This document shows, piece after piece, positions 15,544 through 23,469 of a DNA stretch of 35,446 bases. The notes beneath the pieces were generated by a model. The model made no database searches, was not told where the DNA came from, and saw nothing but the letters and a program-made list of their open reading frames with translations. Source of the stretch: a virus; the IMG/VR virus record IMGVR_UViG_3300017922_000001, positions 1 through 35,446 of that record. One strand, given 5' to 3'. A program made the translations under genes and the position numbers. Within the stretch, counting starts at the first letter, position 1. Each line of letters begins with the position of its first letter.

Positions 15544-15936
15544 ATGAAAGTATTAAAGAAGTACGCCGAACTCACTAAGGAAAAGACAAGGCTCAACGCT
15601 GAGTTAAACAAGGTCAAGCAAGAAATGAAAGAGATTGAAGAAGAGGTCCTGGAATACTTTGCAGAAAACGGGATTGACAACATCAAAGTCAACGGGCTAA
15701 CATTATATCCTAAGTCTCAGGTGTGGGCCAGTGCAAAGACCGACGAAGAATTAAAGGTACTAATCGAAAACGGCCACGCTGATTTGGTCGAAGAGAAAGT
15801 TAACACTCACAGCCTGAGCGCACTGGTGCGAGAAATGTTAGAACAGACGGAGCAAAAGACGCTTGAAGAATTGCCCGAGTGGACAGAGATACTTAATATC
15901 AGTGAAAAATTTACCATCGGCCATAGGTCGAGTTAG
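15544..15936 (+). CDS. Coiled-coil early protein, 130 aa
   Basis: The N-terminal half is a strong coiled coil (KYAELTKEKTRLNAELNKVK followed by QEMKEIEEEV). A small alpha/beta part follows (NIKVNGLTLYPKSQVWAS) and an acidic C-terminus. This shape is frequent next to recombination and ssDNA-binding genes in phages, but I cannot name a family. GGAGGATTAACGC precedes the ATG; the gene is in the P4 operon. Confidence 0.6.
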   Translation: MKVLKKYAELTKEKTRLNAELNKVKQEMKEIEEEVLEYFAENGIDNIKVNGLTLYPKSQVWASAKTDEELKVLIENGHADLVEEKVNTHSLSALVREMLEQTEQKTLEELPEWTEILNISEKFTIGHRSS

Positions 15937-15946
15937 GAGGTGTTAA

Positions 15947-16327
15947 ATGAAATCATTCATAGATAAAGAAGAAATGGGAAAACTTCAAAGAGTCGGTAAC
16001 ATAATGGACGAAAATCTGAAAGAGTTTGCAAGCATGGACCGAGAACAAAGAAAGAATACATTAGAAAGACGCATTGATAAAATAGACGACGCCATAGAGG
16101 AAGAGCTTAAAGACATGCACGGCATGAAAAACGTAGATGAGTTGAAGATAATAAGCGATTTCATACTCAGATACCTAACACTAAGTGCGCCGGCAAGATT
16201 AGCCTCGAAAGATCTTCTACTAAACCTAATAGAATTTGGAGCAGTCGAGGCAAACAAAGAGTTAGCGTCAACTATCGAGGATATCTTAAAAAGAATATTA
16301 AACCAAGGAGGAAACAAGAATGACTAA
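15947..16327 (+). CDS. Hypothetical helical protein, 126 aa
   Basis: AGGAGGTGTTAA precedes the ATG. Almost entirely helical and charged (REQRKNTLERRIDKIDDAIE, LNLIEFGAVEANKELAST). No known motif. It overlaps the following gene by 8 bases and lies in the replication operon. Confidence 0.58.
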   Translation: MKSFIDKEEMGKLQRVGNIMDENLKEFASMDREQRKNTLERRIDKIDDAIEEELKDMHGMKNVDELKIISDFILRYLTLSAPARLASKDLLLNLIEFGAVEANKELASTIEDILKRILNQGGNKND

Positions 16328-17039
16328 GAAAAATGAATTAGAGGTATTAAAAAACTATGCAATAGGTAACATCGAAATCAAAGATTTTATGGAAAGCGTG
16401 GAGGAAAACTTATCCGGAGACACGTTAAGTGAGCAAGATTTACAGCGAATAAAAATACCGGCCGGAGCCGGAGGAACATTTCAAGTGCCATCCCTGGGCG
16501 AAGATGAATACGAAAAAGAAGTAACGGGTACAATCATCTTTCAACAGAATCAAAACGCATACTGGGCCGATGAGTATACCGGAGATAAAATCCCTCCAAC
16601 ATGCTCGGCTAAAGACGGAAAGCACGGCGTTGGCGACCCTGGCGGAGACTGTTCAACATGTATATTTAATCAGTGGGGCAGTGATAAGGACGGCGTCGGC
16701 AAAGCATGTAAAAACTTAAAGACACTATTTATAATCACGGAAGATAATATGCTACCATTAGTAATAAGTTTACCGCCGACAAGTTTGGGAAATGCTAAAA
16801 AATATCTATTACAGCTTGCAAGCAAGGGCAAAGTATACTGGAAAGTATCTACAAAATTAAAACTCGAGAAAGCAAAATCTCAAGGTGGAATAGAATACAT
16901 GCAGGTAAAAATGGAATGGGCCGGAGATTTAACACCGGGAGATATTAAAACACTGAGCGAATACAGAGAATCAATATTACCAGTATTGCAAAACTTTGAA
17001 GTAACCGGCGAGGCATATTCTGAGGCAGATGAAGAATAG
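16320..17039 (+). CDS. Candidate phage ssDNA-binding protein with Cys cluster
   Basis: 239 residues. The central motif PPTCSAKDGKHGVGDPGGDCSTCIFNQWGS, split here as PPTCSAKDG, GDPGGDC, STCIFNQWGS, is a conserved Cys/Gly-rich signature of a widespread phage protein usually beside primases and helicases. A later Cys (KACKN) could complete a zinc site. Flanking segments are beta-rich (TGTIIFQQNQNAYWAD; GKVYWKVSTKLKLEKAK). I infer a single-strand-binding or replisome accessory role from position and the OB-like beta pattern. The family name is not certain. It ends in an acidic tail (YSEADEE), as many SSBs do. Confidence 0.55.
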   Translation: MTKKNELEVLKNYAIGNIEIKDFMESVEENLSGDTLSEQDLQRIKIPAGAGGTFQVPSLGEDEYEKEVTGTIIFQQNQNAYWADEYTGDKIPPTCSAKDGKHGVGDPGGDCSTCIFNQWGSDKDGVGKACKNLKTLFIITEDNMLPLVISLPPTSLGNAKKYLLQLASKGKVYWKVSTKLKLEKAKSQGGIEYMQVKMEWAGDLTPGDIKTLSEYRESILPVLQNFEVTGEAYSEADEE

Positions 17040-17051
17040 AACTTATGACAA

Positions 17052-17078
17052 AGAGACGAGATTCAAACCCTCGTCTCT
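17052..17078 (+). other. Intercistronic RNA hairpin before the primase gene
   Basis: AGAGACGAG pairs perfectly with CTCGTCTCT over nine base pairs with a 9-base loop. There is no T-run after it, so it is not a standard terminator. It lies between the SSB-like gene and the primase ribosome site (AGGGGG). It may stabilise the upstream mRNA end or modulate read-through. Confidence 0.75.
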
Positions 17079-17101
17079 AATCACTCTATCAGGGGGCAAG
17101 T

Positions 17102-18805
17102 ATGAAGAAATTTATTGAAAATTTATATGAGAACATTCCGGAAGACAAATATTTTCTCATATGGTTATTTGACGGCAGTAAAACGAAAACATCCCACTGG
17201 TTTAAGAGCCCTCAAAAAGCAGTCGAATTAATAGACGAGTACCGAAAGGATAACATTAATATCTACTGTGGAGGTGGATTGAGCGGCAAAGATTACGGCC
17301 GAGGGCGTAGGTGCCGACAAAACGAAATACAAGGTTTAATAGGCCTTTATGCCGATGTGGATATCAAAGACGACGAGGCCCACAGCAAGGCAAACCTACC
17401 TAAAAATGTCAGCGAGGCAATGAGCATATTGAAGACTTTACCTCATTCGCCAACGGTAGTCGTTCACTCAGGGCACGGGTTGCAAGCCTGGTGGCTATTC
17501 AAAGAGCCTTGGATATTTGAAGATGAGGACGAAAGACGCAGTGCTGAGAATTTGAGTAAAAGGTTGAACTACTTTCTAAAAGGTAGCGCGAAAAGAATAG
17601 GCAAAAAAAGTGGAAACCCTAAGGGTTGGGATGTCGACAGCGTGTATAATTTAGACCGAGTTTTAAGAGTGCCGGGAACTATAAATGCAAAAGGAACGCC
17701 GGTACCGGTAAAAGTTATCGATAGTGACTATATGAAGAGATACGCAGTAAGCGACTTTGAAGACCTATTACCGGCCATCGAAGATTTTGACCGTAATGAA
17801 GTAGACTACAATCAGAATATAGTTGAAGATGATTTAAAATTAGACCCGAGGGCTGAGCCACCATTCGAAAAATTTCAAGCCCTACTGAGTATTGAGGATA
17901 GATTCCAAGCCAGTTGGGAAAGAACGAGGAAAGATCTTCAGGACCAATCGGCAAGTAGTTACGATTTGAGCCTTGCGAATTATTCAGCAATGGCCCAATG
18001 GACCGAGCAGGAAATTGCAAACCTAATAATTGCGTCCAGGAGAAAACACAACGACGACTTAAAACTGAGGCAAGATTACTATAAAAGGACAATCGGGATT
18101 GCAATAGCCAACGCCGAAAAATATATGGCCGACCAAAAATTGGATGAATTCAAGCAAGATGAGGTAACGGGTAACAATGATTTAATGACTAATGATAAAA
18201 GAGACAGTTTGCTCGAAATAATATCATCGGTATTTGAGATAAAAATAATACAGATAGTTAAATACATGGCCGAGCCACCGACATATAAAATATTTACAGA
18301 AAATGGAGACGTTAACGTCGGTACAGTGGAGAACTTGATACAGCAAGGGAAACTCAGGAATCATTTAGCAAGTACGACCGGGAAATATTTACCAAGAATA
18401 AAGCGCGACCAATGGGATAATATTGCGCAGTCACTATTGAGGGCATGTGTGGAAATAGAATTGGGCCAGGAGGCCACGGAGAAAGGTCAAACGAGAATTT
18501 GGATAAATGACTATATCGACGAAAACTATCTTTTCACACTAACAGATAAACATAATGAAGAAGAAGTTGACGAAATGCTCGTCAGAAAGTCACCATTTGA
18601 ATATGAAAATAAAGTACACCTATTCCTACAAAATCTAAGGAAATGGTTAAAAGTAAACGCGATGGAAAGTATCAGTAATAAAAAGTTGGCAAGGCGCATA
18701 AAGGAAATTGGAGCCGAGTCAAAACAAATAAATATAACAACATCCAACGGTCGAACGACCAGGAATGTATGGGTACTTAAAAGAGAAGATTATAACCTAG
18801 ATTAG
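17102..18805 (+). CDS. Archaeo-eukaryotic-type primase (RepB-like), 567 aa
   Basis: The N-terminal domain carries the AEP catalytic pattern: GLYADVDIKDD (Asp85-x-Asp87, metal ligands), HSGHGLQAWW (His125 in the s-H-s position) and DRVLRVPGTINAK. The enzyme would make primers for phage replication. After about residue 230 the chain is mainly helical (LDPRAEPPFEKFQALLS...), with a C-terminal winged-helix-like region (MESISNKKLARRIKEIGAES... RTTRNVWVLKRED). There is no fused P-loop helicase domain, so unwinding must come from the neighbouring SNF2 and UvrD-like proteins or the host. It is followed 11 bases later by a 17-codon leader ORF and then the UvrD-like gene. Confidence 0.85.
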   Translation: MKKFIENLYENIPEDKYFLIWLFDGSKTKTSHWFKSPQKAVELIDEYRKDNINIYCGGGLSGKDYGRGRRCRQNEIQGLIGLYADVDIKDDEAHSKANLPKNVSEAMSILKTLPHSPTVVVHSGHGLQAWWLFKEPWIFEDEDERRSAENLSKRLNYFLKGSAKRIGKKSGNPKGWDVDSVYNLDRVLRVPGTINAKGTPVPVKVIDSDYMKRYAVSDFEDLLPAIEDFDRNEVDYNQNIVEDDLKLDPRAEPPFEKFQALLSIEDRFQASWERTRKDLQDQSASSYDLSLANYSAMAQWTEQEIANLIIASRRKHNDDLKLRQDYYKRTIGIAIANAEKYMADQKLDEFKQDEVTGNNDLMTNDKRDSLLEIISSVFEIKIIQIVKYMAEPPTYKIFTENGDVNVGTVENLIQQGKLRNHLASTTGKYLPRIKRDQWDNIAQSLLRACVEIELGQEATEKGQTRIWINDYIDENYLFTLTDKHNEEEVDEMLVRKSPFEYENKVHLFLQNLRKWLKVNAMESISNKKLARRIKEIGAESKQINITTSNGRTTRNVWVLKREDYNLD

Positions 18806-18816
18806 GAGGCAAATAA

Positions 18817-18870
18817 ATGAAGATAATAAGTTTAACAAAGGAGGTGGTTCGAAATGAATACCATAAATGA
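18817..18870 (+). CDS. 17-codon ORF leading into the UvrD-like gene
   Basis: It has an ideal AGGAGG at 18804-18809 and encodes MKIISLTKEVVRNEYHK. Its TGA overlaps ATG 18867 (ATGA), which is in the frame of the helicase body. Within it lies a second strong Shine-Dalgarno (AAAGGAGGTGG) for ATG 18854 in another frame. It may allow coupled re-initiation at 18867, or be incidental. Confidence 0.4.
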   Translation: MKIISLTKEVVRNEYHK

Positions 18871-20522
18871 GACTAGGGTATTCGGTTGACCCACCGGGAA
18901 CGGGAAAAACAACGTATTTAACGCGACAGATAAGCAACGCGCTAAAGAAATATAACCCGAATGATGTTATGGTAGCAAGTTTCACAAAGACGGCCGCGAC
19001 GGAATTGGCGGGCCGTAGCTCAGGAATGCGCGGACAAATTGGCACGCTGCATAGTCATTGTTATAGAGCAATAGGCCGACCGAAGGTTTTAACACCTGAG
19101 GACATAAAGGCGTTCAACAAGCAACATCCGGCTTTTAGAATAACCGGCACGACATTCAATATAAGTATAGAGGATAAAGCCGAGGTATTTGAGACAATAG
19201 ATTCAATGGGCGACTATCTACTACATGAGGTTAACGTTCTAAGGGCTAAGATGGTACCACGGAGCAAATGGAGGCGAAACCTGAGGGCTTTCGATACAGC
19301 TTGGGAAAAATTTAAAAAGGCCTATGGCATAATAGATTTTACCGACATGATAGAGCGCGCCCTTGATGTGGACGTAGCGCCAAGCAATCCAAAGGTTGGA
19401 TTTTTCGACGAGGCCCAGGATTTTACGCCACTGGAATTTGCGGTAATAAGGCAATGGGGCCAACATATGGAGCACATCGTTTTCAGTGGAGACGACGACC
19501 AATTACTATACGGATGGATTGGAGCGACGCCGTCAAGCTTGCTCGAGGGCGAGGCTAATACGAGGATTTTAAGCCAAAGCTATCGAGTGCCGAGGGCTGT
19601 CCAGGAATACGCCGAAAAATGGATAAAGCAAGTAAGTAAGAGGCAGGAAAAGGAATATAAGCCACGGGATGAGGACGGAGAACTTTTAAGAGCGCCGTTA
19701 ACACTGAGTAATCCAAACAGCTTAATAAGTAGCATTGAAAAAGACATCGAAAATGACAAAGAAGTTATGGTCCTTTGCACATGTGGATATATGTTAGATG
19801 ATTTAATCAAAGAGCTGAGACATCGAGGGATACCATTTCACAACCCGTATAGAAAAAGGAATGGCCGTTGGAATCCGATAAGACTTGGAGGCAGTTTTGG
19901 AAGTGTATCGAACTTTCTCAGGCCATGCAGTGAAGTATTCGAGGATAACAGAATGTATAACTATACAGAACTTAACGACTGGGTAAAATTCGTCTCGAGT
20001 AGTAAAGCTTTAAAGCGTGGAGCTAAAAGAGATTTGAGAAATAAAATAGATGAGATAGAGGCCCGGAAAGATGAGTTAAGAGAAAAGGACCCAACGATCT
20101 TGGAACTCGGTTGGTATAACGACGAAGTTGATATCGAATTTCTCGACAGCATATTCGAAGATTACAGTTTTTTAGATAAATCAAATGATAAAAGGGCAAT
20201 GTTGAAATGGTTTGAAAGTAATTTGCTGAGTAGCAAGAGAAAGCAGTTTGAACTACCTATCAATTTATATAAAAATAACGATATAAAAGACGGCAACCTG
20301 GATATCAAACTCAAAATCGGTACCGTTCACAGTGTGAAAGGTGGAGAGGCCGACGTCGTATATCTATTCCCGGATTTAAGTTTCTCGGCTATGAAAGAAT
20401 ATAACAAGGTAGGTCCAGGAAGAGACGGCGTAATTAGGACAATGTATGTAGGAATGACGAGGGCAAGAGAGAAGTTGGTACTATGCGACACTAACAGTAG
20501 TAACCGTGTTAGATGGGCGTAG
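18854..20522 (+). CDS. UvrD/Rep-like superfamily 1 helicase, interrupted by TGA needing a +1 shift
   Basis: The best start by ribosome-site spacing is ATG 18854, reading MNTINETRVFG and then TGA at 18887-18889. The helicase body is in the +1 frame: skipping one T gives VFG-D-PPGTGKTTYL, the Walker A motif. The RVFG before the stop is exactly what precedes PPGTGKT in this family, so both frames look coding. The body has FTKTAATELAGR (motif Ia), GFFDEAQDFTPLE (motif II), SGDDDQLLYGW (III), GTVHSVKGGEADVV (V) and MYVGMTRAREKL (VI): a 3'-5' DNA helicase. Alternative: initiation at ATG 18867 in the body frame (MRLGYSVDPPGTGKTT, 551 residues), 20 bases from the ribosome site. Programmed +1 frameshift, coupled start, or indel remain possible. 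Confidence 0.85.
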
Positions 20523-20539
20523 GAAAGGAGGATTAAAGG

Positions 20540-20767
20540 ATGAAAAATTATACCGGAGACGAATTTAGGGCGTACCTGATGAAGTTTAAAGTTGATAAAA
20601 GATTATATGATGATGATAAGGTCAGCAAATGGGCCGAAAAGATGAGACGCAGATATATGAAGAGCGTTGACCCTGAGGGTCAAAAGAACAATTGGACAGA
20701 ATTAACGGTAGATTGGGAAAAGGACAAAGACTATATCGAATACCTATTTGAAAAAGTTAGAAAATAA
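20540..20767 (+). CDS. Small hypothetical protein after the helicase, 75 aa
   Basis: AAAGGAGGATTAAAGG precedes the ATG. Basic and helical (DKVSKWAEKMRRRYMKSV... WEKDKDYIEYLFEKVRK). No recognised family. It is the last gene before promoter P3, in the same unit as the primase and helicase. Confidence 0.6.
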   Translation: MKNYTGDEFRAYLMKFKVDKRLYDDDKVSKWAEKMRRRYMKSVDPEGQKNNWTELTVDWEKDKDYIEYLFEKVRK

Positions 20768-20789
20768 TTGAAAAACATCGTTGAATCCC

Positions 20790-20818
20790 TTGACGATACA
20801 TAACATATATGTTATACT
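20790..20818 (+). promoter_or_regulatory. Early promoter P3 with perfect dyad operator
   Basis: TTGACG-17 bases-TATACT, with the perfect palindrome TAACATATATGTTA (20801-20814) over the spacer and -10, identical to that of P1. It starts the small-gene operon that runs to 23749. Confidence 0.88.
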
Positions 20819-20871
20819 ATTTATAGAAGATGAGAAAGAGATAATAAAACAAACCAAGGGAGGAAACAAAA

Positions 20872-21279
20872 ATGACTAACTTAGAAAAGGGAGCATACGA
20901 AAACAAAATGAGAAAATCAACAAAGGCACAAATAAGAGGCGAAATAGATAATCTAATAAATGAATACATGAACGAAATAAGAGACAGATTGGACAAATTG
21001 GTAGAAGATAATAGAATAACCGGAGGTGTAAGATACTACACAAACAACCTATACGAAAATTATCACTACAAATGGTACCAAGAAGTTTTAGACAAGGCAA
21101 TGAAATCAAAGAATTACAGCAGAGCACTAAATTATCCAACGAAATGGGATTATAAATATCACGCAATGAATCTGAAAGAATTCATCGAGGACACAAAGGA
21201 ACTAATCGAAGAGCAGGAAAAACTACCATTCGAAGAAACTCAAAAGCAAGTGTTAAAAGCAAAAGGCGAACTTAAATAA
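20872..21279 (+). CDS. Hypothetical early protein, 135 aa
   Basis: First gene behind P3, with GGGAGGAAACAAAA as leader, similar to the leaders at P1 and P2. Highly charged, rich in Tyr and Asn in the middle (RYYTNNLYENYHYKWYQEVL), with acidic helices at the end (EFIEDTKELIEEQEKLPFEE). No family recognised. Like the first genes of P1 and P2, it may be an early host-directed factor. Confidence 0.6.
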   Translation: MTNLEKGAYENKMRKSTKAQIRGEIDNLINEYMNEIRDRLDKLVEDNRITGGVRYYTNNLYENYHYKWYQEVLDKAMKSKNYSRALNYPTKWDYKYHAMNLKEFIEDTKELIEEQEKLPFEETQKQVLKAKGELK

Positions 21280-21288
21280 TCCAACTCG

Positions 21289-21304
21289 GGAGGCGCGAGC
21301 CTCC
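21289..21304 (+). other. Short GC-rich hairpin between genes
   Basis: GGAGGC-GCGA-GCCTCC: six perfect pairs and a GNRA tetraloop. No T-run follows, so termination is unlikely. The GGAGG in the stem resembles a ribosome site that is hidden by pairing. It may be an RNA-stability element. Confidence 0.65.
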
Positions 21305-21331
21305 TGGACAATACGAAAGGAGAAAGGTTAA

Positions 21332-21556
21332 ATGGGTAAAGAGTTAACATTCCACCTATGTAAAATGCATCTAAAAGAGATAAAGGAGGTCACCGGCGAA
21401 GATTATAAAGAGAAATACACGGTCCATGTAGTAGAAACGAGGGATTGCGAACTATGTAAAGAAGAGGGCGTTTATGAGAGCCTGGAAAGTGTGATAGTTA
21501 ACGATAGAGATTTGAACGACGACGATTGCGAAAGTGGCGTTTGTCCAGTGAGATAA
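21332..21556 (+). CDS. Small Cys-rich acidic protein, 74 aa
   Basis: AAAGGAGAAAGG precedes the ATG. Cys residues at LCKMHL, DCELCKE and the C-terminal DDDCESGVCPVR suggest one or two metal sites; the second half is strongly acidic. Similar small proteins with C-x2-C motifs recur in this operon. No function known. Confidence 0.58.
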   Translation: MGKELTFHLCKMHLKEIKEVTGEDYKEKYTVHVVETRDCELCKEEGVYESLESVIVNDRDLNDDDCESGVCPVR

Positions 21557-21567
21557 GGAGGGTTACA

Positions 21568-21948
21568 ATGAGAGATTTAAAACTAATAGAAGTAAAACCG
21601 GAAGAGTTAACAAAGGAAATAATTACCAGTGGAAAAATCTATGCAAGAGTAAAAGACCAGGAACTTTCAAGAGTCAATAAAAACACGACCATCGATGTAA
21701 AGGCTTTAAAAGACACAGTCTTTTATACAATAGACGACGGCGAAAAAGACGAATGCGAATATTGCGAACGAGGCTCACTTAATAAGTCTATAATCAAAGT
21801 TGAAGACGAGAGGATTAACAAGGAAGAGGCATACGCTGAAATAATAAACGGAGATAAGTTAAAAATCGAAACATATTCTCCAAATGGCACATGTGTAACA
21901 GCTGTAAAAAAGATTAATGTATGTCCTATATGTGGGCGCAAATTATAG
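21568..21948 (+). CDS. Zinc-binding small protein, 126 aa
   Basis: The ATG after AAGGAGGGTTACA is chosen; an upstream ATG in the same frame lies inside the previous gene. Two Cys pairs (CEYCERGS near residue 62 and CPICGRKL at the very end) probably hold one zinc, as in a widespread small phage protein family with a C-terminal C-P-x-C-G-R-x-L motif. Role unknown. Confidence 0.62.
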   Translation: MRDLKLIEVKPEELTKEIITSGKIYARVKDQELSRVNKNTTIDVKALKDTVFYTIDDGEKDECEYCERGSLNKSIIKVEDERINKEEAYAEIINGDKLKIETYSPNGTCVTAVKKINVCPICGRKL

Positions 21949-21963
21949 AAAAGGAGGTTTGAA

Positions 21964-22191
21964 GTGACGAACATTAACGCATTTTTTATCGGGCTATTAA
22001 TCGGAACAGTTTTCACAAGCTACTTAAAGGTACGAAAAACGAAAAAGTTAGAAGAACAAGTCGAGGACCTGAGCTTTCAGGTCAGCGCTCAGGAAAAGGT
22101 TAAAAACATCGAGGTGCGAGAATATGAGAAAAACGCTCAAATATGGAAAGATCGTTATATACGAGAAAAGAAAAGGAGGTTAAACCAATGA
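21964..22191 (+). CDS. Small membrane/coiled-coil protein, 75 aa
   Basis: GTG start after AAAGGAGGTTTGAA. Residues 5-22 (NAFFIGLLIGTVFTSYL) form one membrane helix, followed by a heptad-like helix (KLEEQVEDLSFQVSAQEKVK) and a basic tail. A small early membrane anchor. Its stop overlaps the next start (ATGA). Confidence 0.6.
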   Translation: MTNINAFFIGLLIGTVFTSYLKVRKTKKLEEQVEDLSFQVSAQEKVKNIEVREYEKNAQIWKDRYIREKKRRLNQ

Positions 22192-22367
22192 AAGAAGTTG
22201 TAACATTTAGGGCCGAGACAAAAGAAATATTCGATGAAGAGTTAACAAGAGTTGTAAATGACGGAGCTGAGATATTAAAAATAGATATTGCGACAATATC
22301 AAATCCAAATCGAAGATATGAAAGTTTTATATATACAGCTGTAATAATGAGAAATTTGGAGGACTAA
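22188..22367 (+). CDS. Small hypothetical protein, 59 aa
   Basis: The ATG that overlaps the previous stop and follows AAAGGAGGTTAAACC is chosen; an upstream in-frame start lacks this signal. Compact alpha/beta protein (VVTFRAETKEIFDEELTRVV, then a 'YESFIYTAVIMRN' strand), possibly a ferredoxin-like or dodecin-like fold. No role assigned. Confidence 0.55.
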   Translation: MKEVVTFRAETKEIFDEELTRVVNDGAEILKIDIATISNPNRRYESFIYTAVIMRNLED

Positions 22368-22368
22368 A

Positions 22369-22600
22369 ATGTTAGACAGAAATTGGGCCAGTTTACTAAT
22401 CGGAATTTTATATAAAAAAGTATATAACACCGGAAATGGCCTATTGCCTATATGATACCGGGCGAATCATAAATCAACGGGGCGAAGAGTCATCTCTAAC
22501 AAAAGAAATTAAAGAGTATAGGGCCAAGGGTATAGGATATAGACAGATAAGCAAGATGGTAGGATTAAGCGTGCCGTCAGTATATGGTAGAGTAAACTAA
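22369..22600 (+). pseudogene. Frameshifted small HTH protein gene
   Basis: The ribosome site (TTGGAGGAC) and ATG 22369 open a frame that begins MLDRNWASLLI and ends after 28 codons. One base further on, the +1 frame is open from 22400 to 22600. Dropping one G near 22402 gives a continuous 76-residue protein: NWASLLI-EFYIKKYITPEMAYCL..., ending in a clear helix-turn-helix (YRAKGIGYRQISKMVGLSV followed by PSVYGRVN). The HTH part alone could be made from ATG 22436 (54 codons), but that start has no ribosome site. It may be a natural indel, a sequence error or frameshift expression. Confidence 0.65.
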
Positions 22601-22621
22601 TAATACAAGGAGGTATTACAA

Positions 22622-22882
22622 ATGGAAAAGCCAGGGAAAAGAAGACATAAAGTAACTTTGGAAAATGTAAGAGTAAAAGTAGCAGACAGAAATTATAATA
22701 GAGTTAGTATAGGAACGTCAGAAGACAACAGTTATAATACGGTAGGGTTAGAGGAAATCTTAATGGGTAACATACCGGTAGGAACTTATAGGGTAAATAT
22801 AAAGTTTGAAATTGAAGAGGTTGATTCTATAAGAGTTAAGGTTGATACGGATTTCGGAGAAAAAGATAAGGAGGCTGAATGA
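22622..22882 (+). CDS. Small beta-rich hypothetical protein, 86 aa
   Basis: AAGGAGGTATTACAA precedes the ATG. Alternating beta pattern (KVTLENVRVKVADRNYNRVSI, YRVNIKFEIEEVDSIRVKV) with an acidic C-terminus. No family recognised. Its TGA stop overlaps the next start. Confidence 0.55.
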   Translation: MEKPGKRRHKVTLENVRVKVADRNYNRVSIGTSEDNSYNTVGLEEILMGNIPVGTYRVNIKFEIEEVDSIRVKVDTDFGEKDKEAE

Positions 22883-23469
22883 TGAGAAAACGAGTTGAAG
22901 AATTGAAACACGAAATAATGAAAGATTTTATAAGGGAATCTAATGAGGCTTTTAAAAAGCCATTAAGTGAAATAGGGCACACTTGCACAGTAACGACCGA
23001 CTTCAAACACGGGCCAGGAAACCCAAGTCAGCTATGTAAAGTTTTACAAAAATGTAGTGGGGTGAAGAAAGCAACAGATAAAAAGCTTTATAAAAAAGTG
23101 CATTACAATCCACCAATGACGGTGGTTATATGGAATGATGATACTAAAACATTGGTAAAAGCAACAGATAATGAGCAGTTCGACCCGGAGCGTGGATTTC
23201 TCCAAGCCTTTTATGAAAAGCATAGTGGCCTGAGTAAGACTAAAGGAAATAAAGTTCTACATAAATTAAGGGATGAGTACGAGGACCAATATCCAAAAGT
23301 CGAAGAAGAAAGCGAAAGCCGTATAATCGAAAGGGTTAAAATCAGAATAAAGAGACTCGAGGAATTATTGACAGATAAAGACCAGTCGACTACATTGGAA
23401 CGCGCGCTTAAAGAAAGACTCGAAATATTAAAATGGGTATTGGAGGTCGAAGATGAATCCGGAGACTAA
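22882..23469 (+). CDS. Conserved-type phage protein, 195 aa
   Basis: ATG 22882 is seven bases after AGGAGG and preferred over ATG 22879 one codon upstream. The centre reads NPPMTVVIWNDDTKTLVKAT and FDPERGFLQAFYEKHSG, a motif I recognise as common to small phage proteins of unknown function (P-P-x-T-x-V-I-W-x-D-x-T-K-T-x-V). The C-terminal third is a long charged helix. It overlaps the VRR-NUC gene by 17 bases. Confidence 0.62.
   Translation: MRKRVEELKHEIMKDFIRESNEAFKKPLSEIGHTCTVTTDFKHGPGNPSQLCKVLQKCSGVKKATDKKLYKKVHYNPPMTVVIWNDDTKTLVKATDNEQFDPERGFLQAFYEKHSGLSKTKGNKVLHKLRDEYEDQYPKVEEESESRIIERVKIRIKRLEELLTDKDQSTTLERALKERLEILKWVLEVEDESGD

Noticed and set aside
17715-18104. Long reverse-strand frame (129 codons) inside the primase gene
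   Set aside because: Shadow of a convincing + strand primase. The same applies to reverse frames at 741-1025, 15985-16317 and 30363-30710.
10803-22600. TGA recoded as sense throughout the genome (alternative genetic code)
   Set aside because: Many genes end in TGA at ATGA overlaps with the next start (for example 11325, 22191, 22882, 24934, 32992, 33345). Reading through gives short nonsense, and Trp is encoded by TGG throughout.
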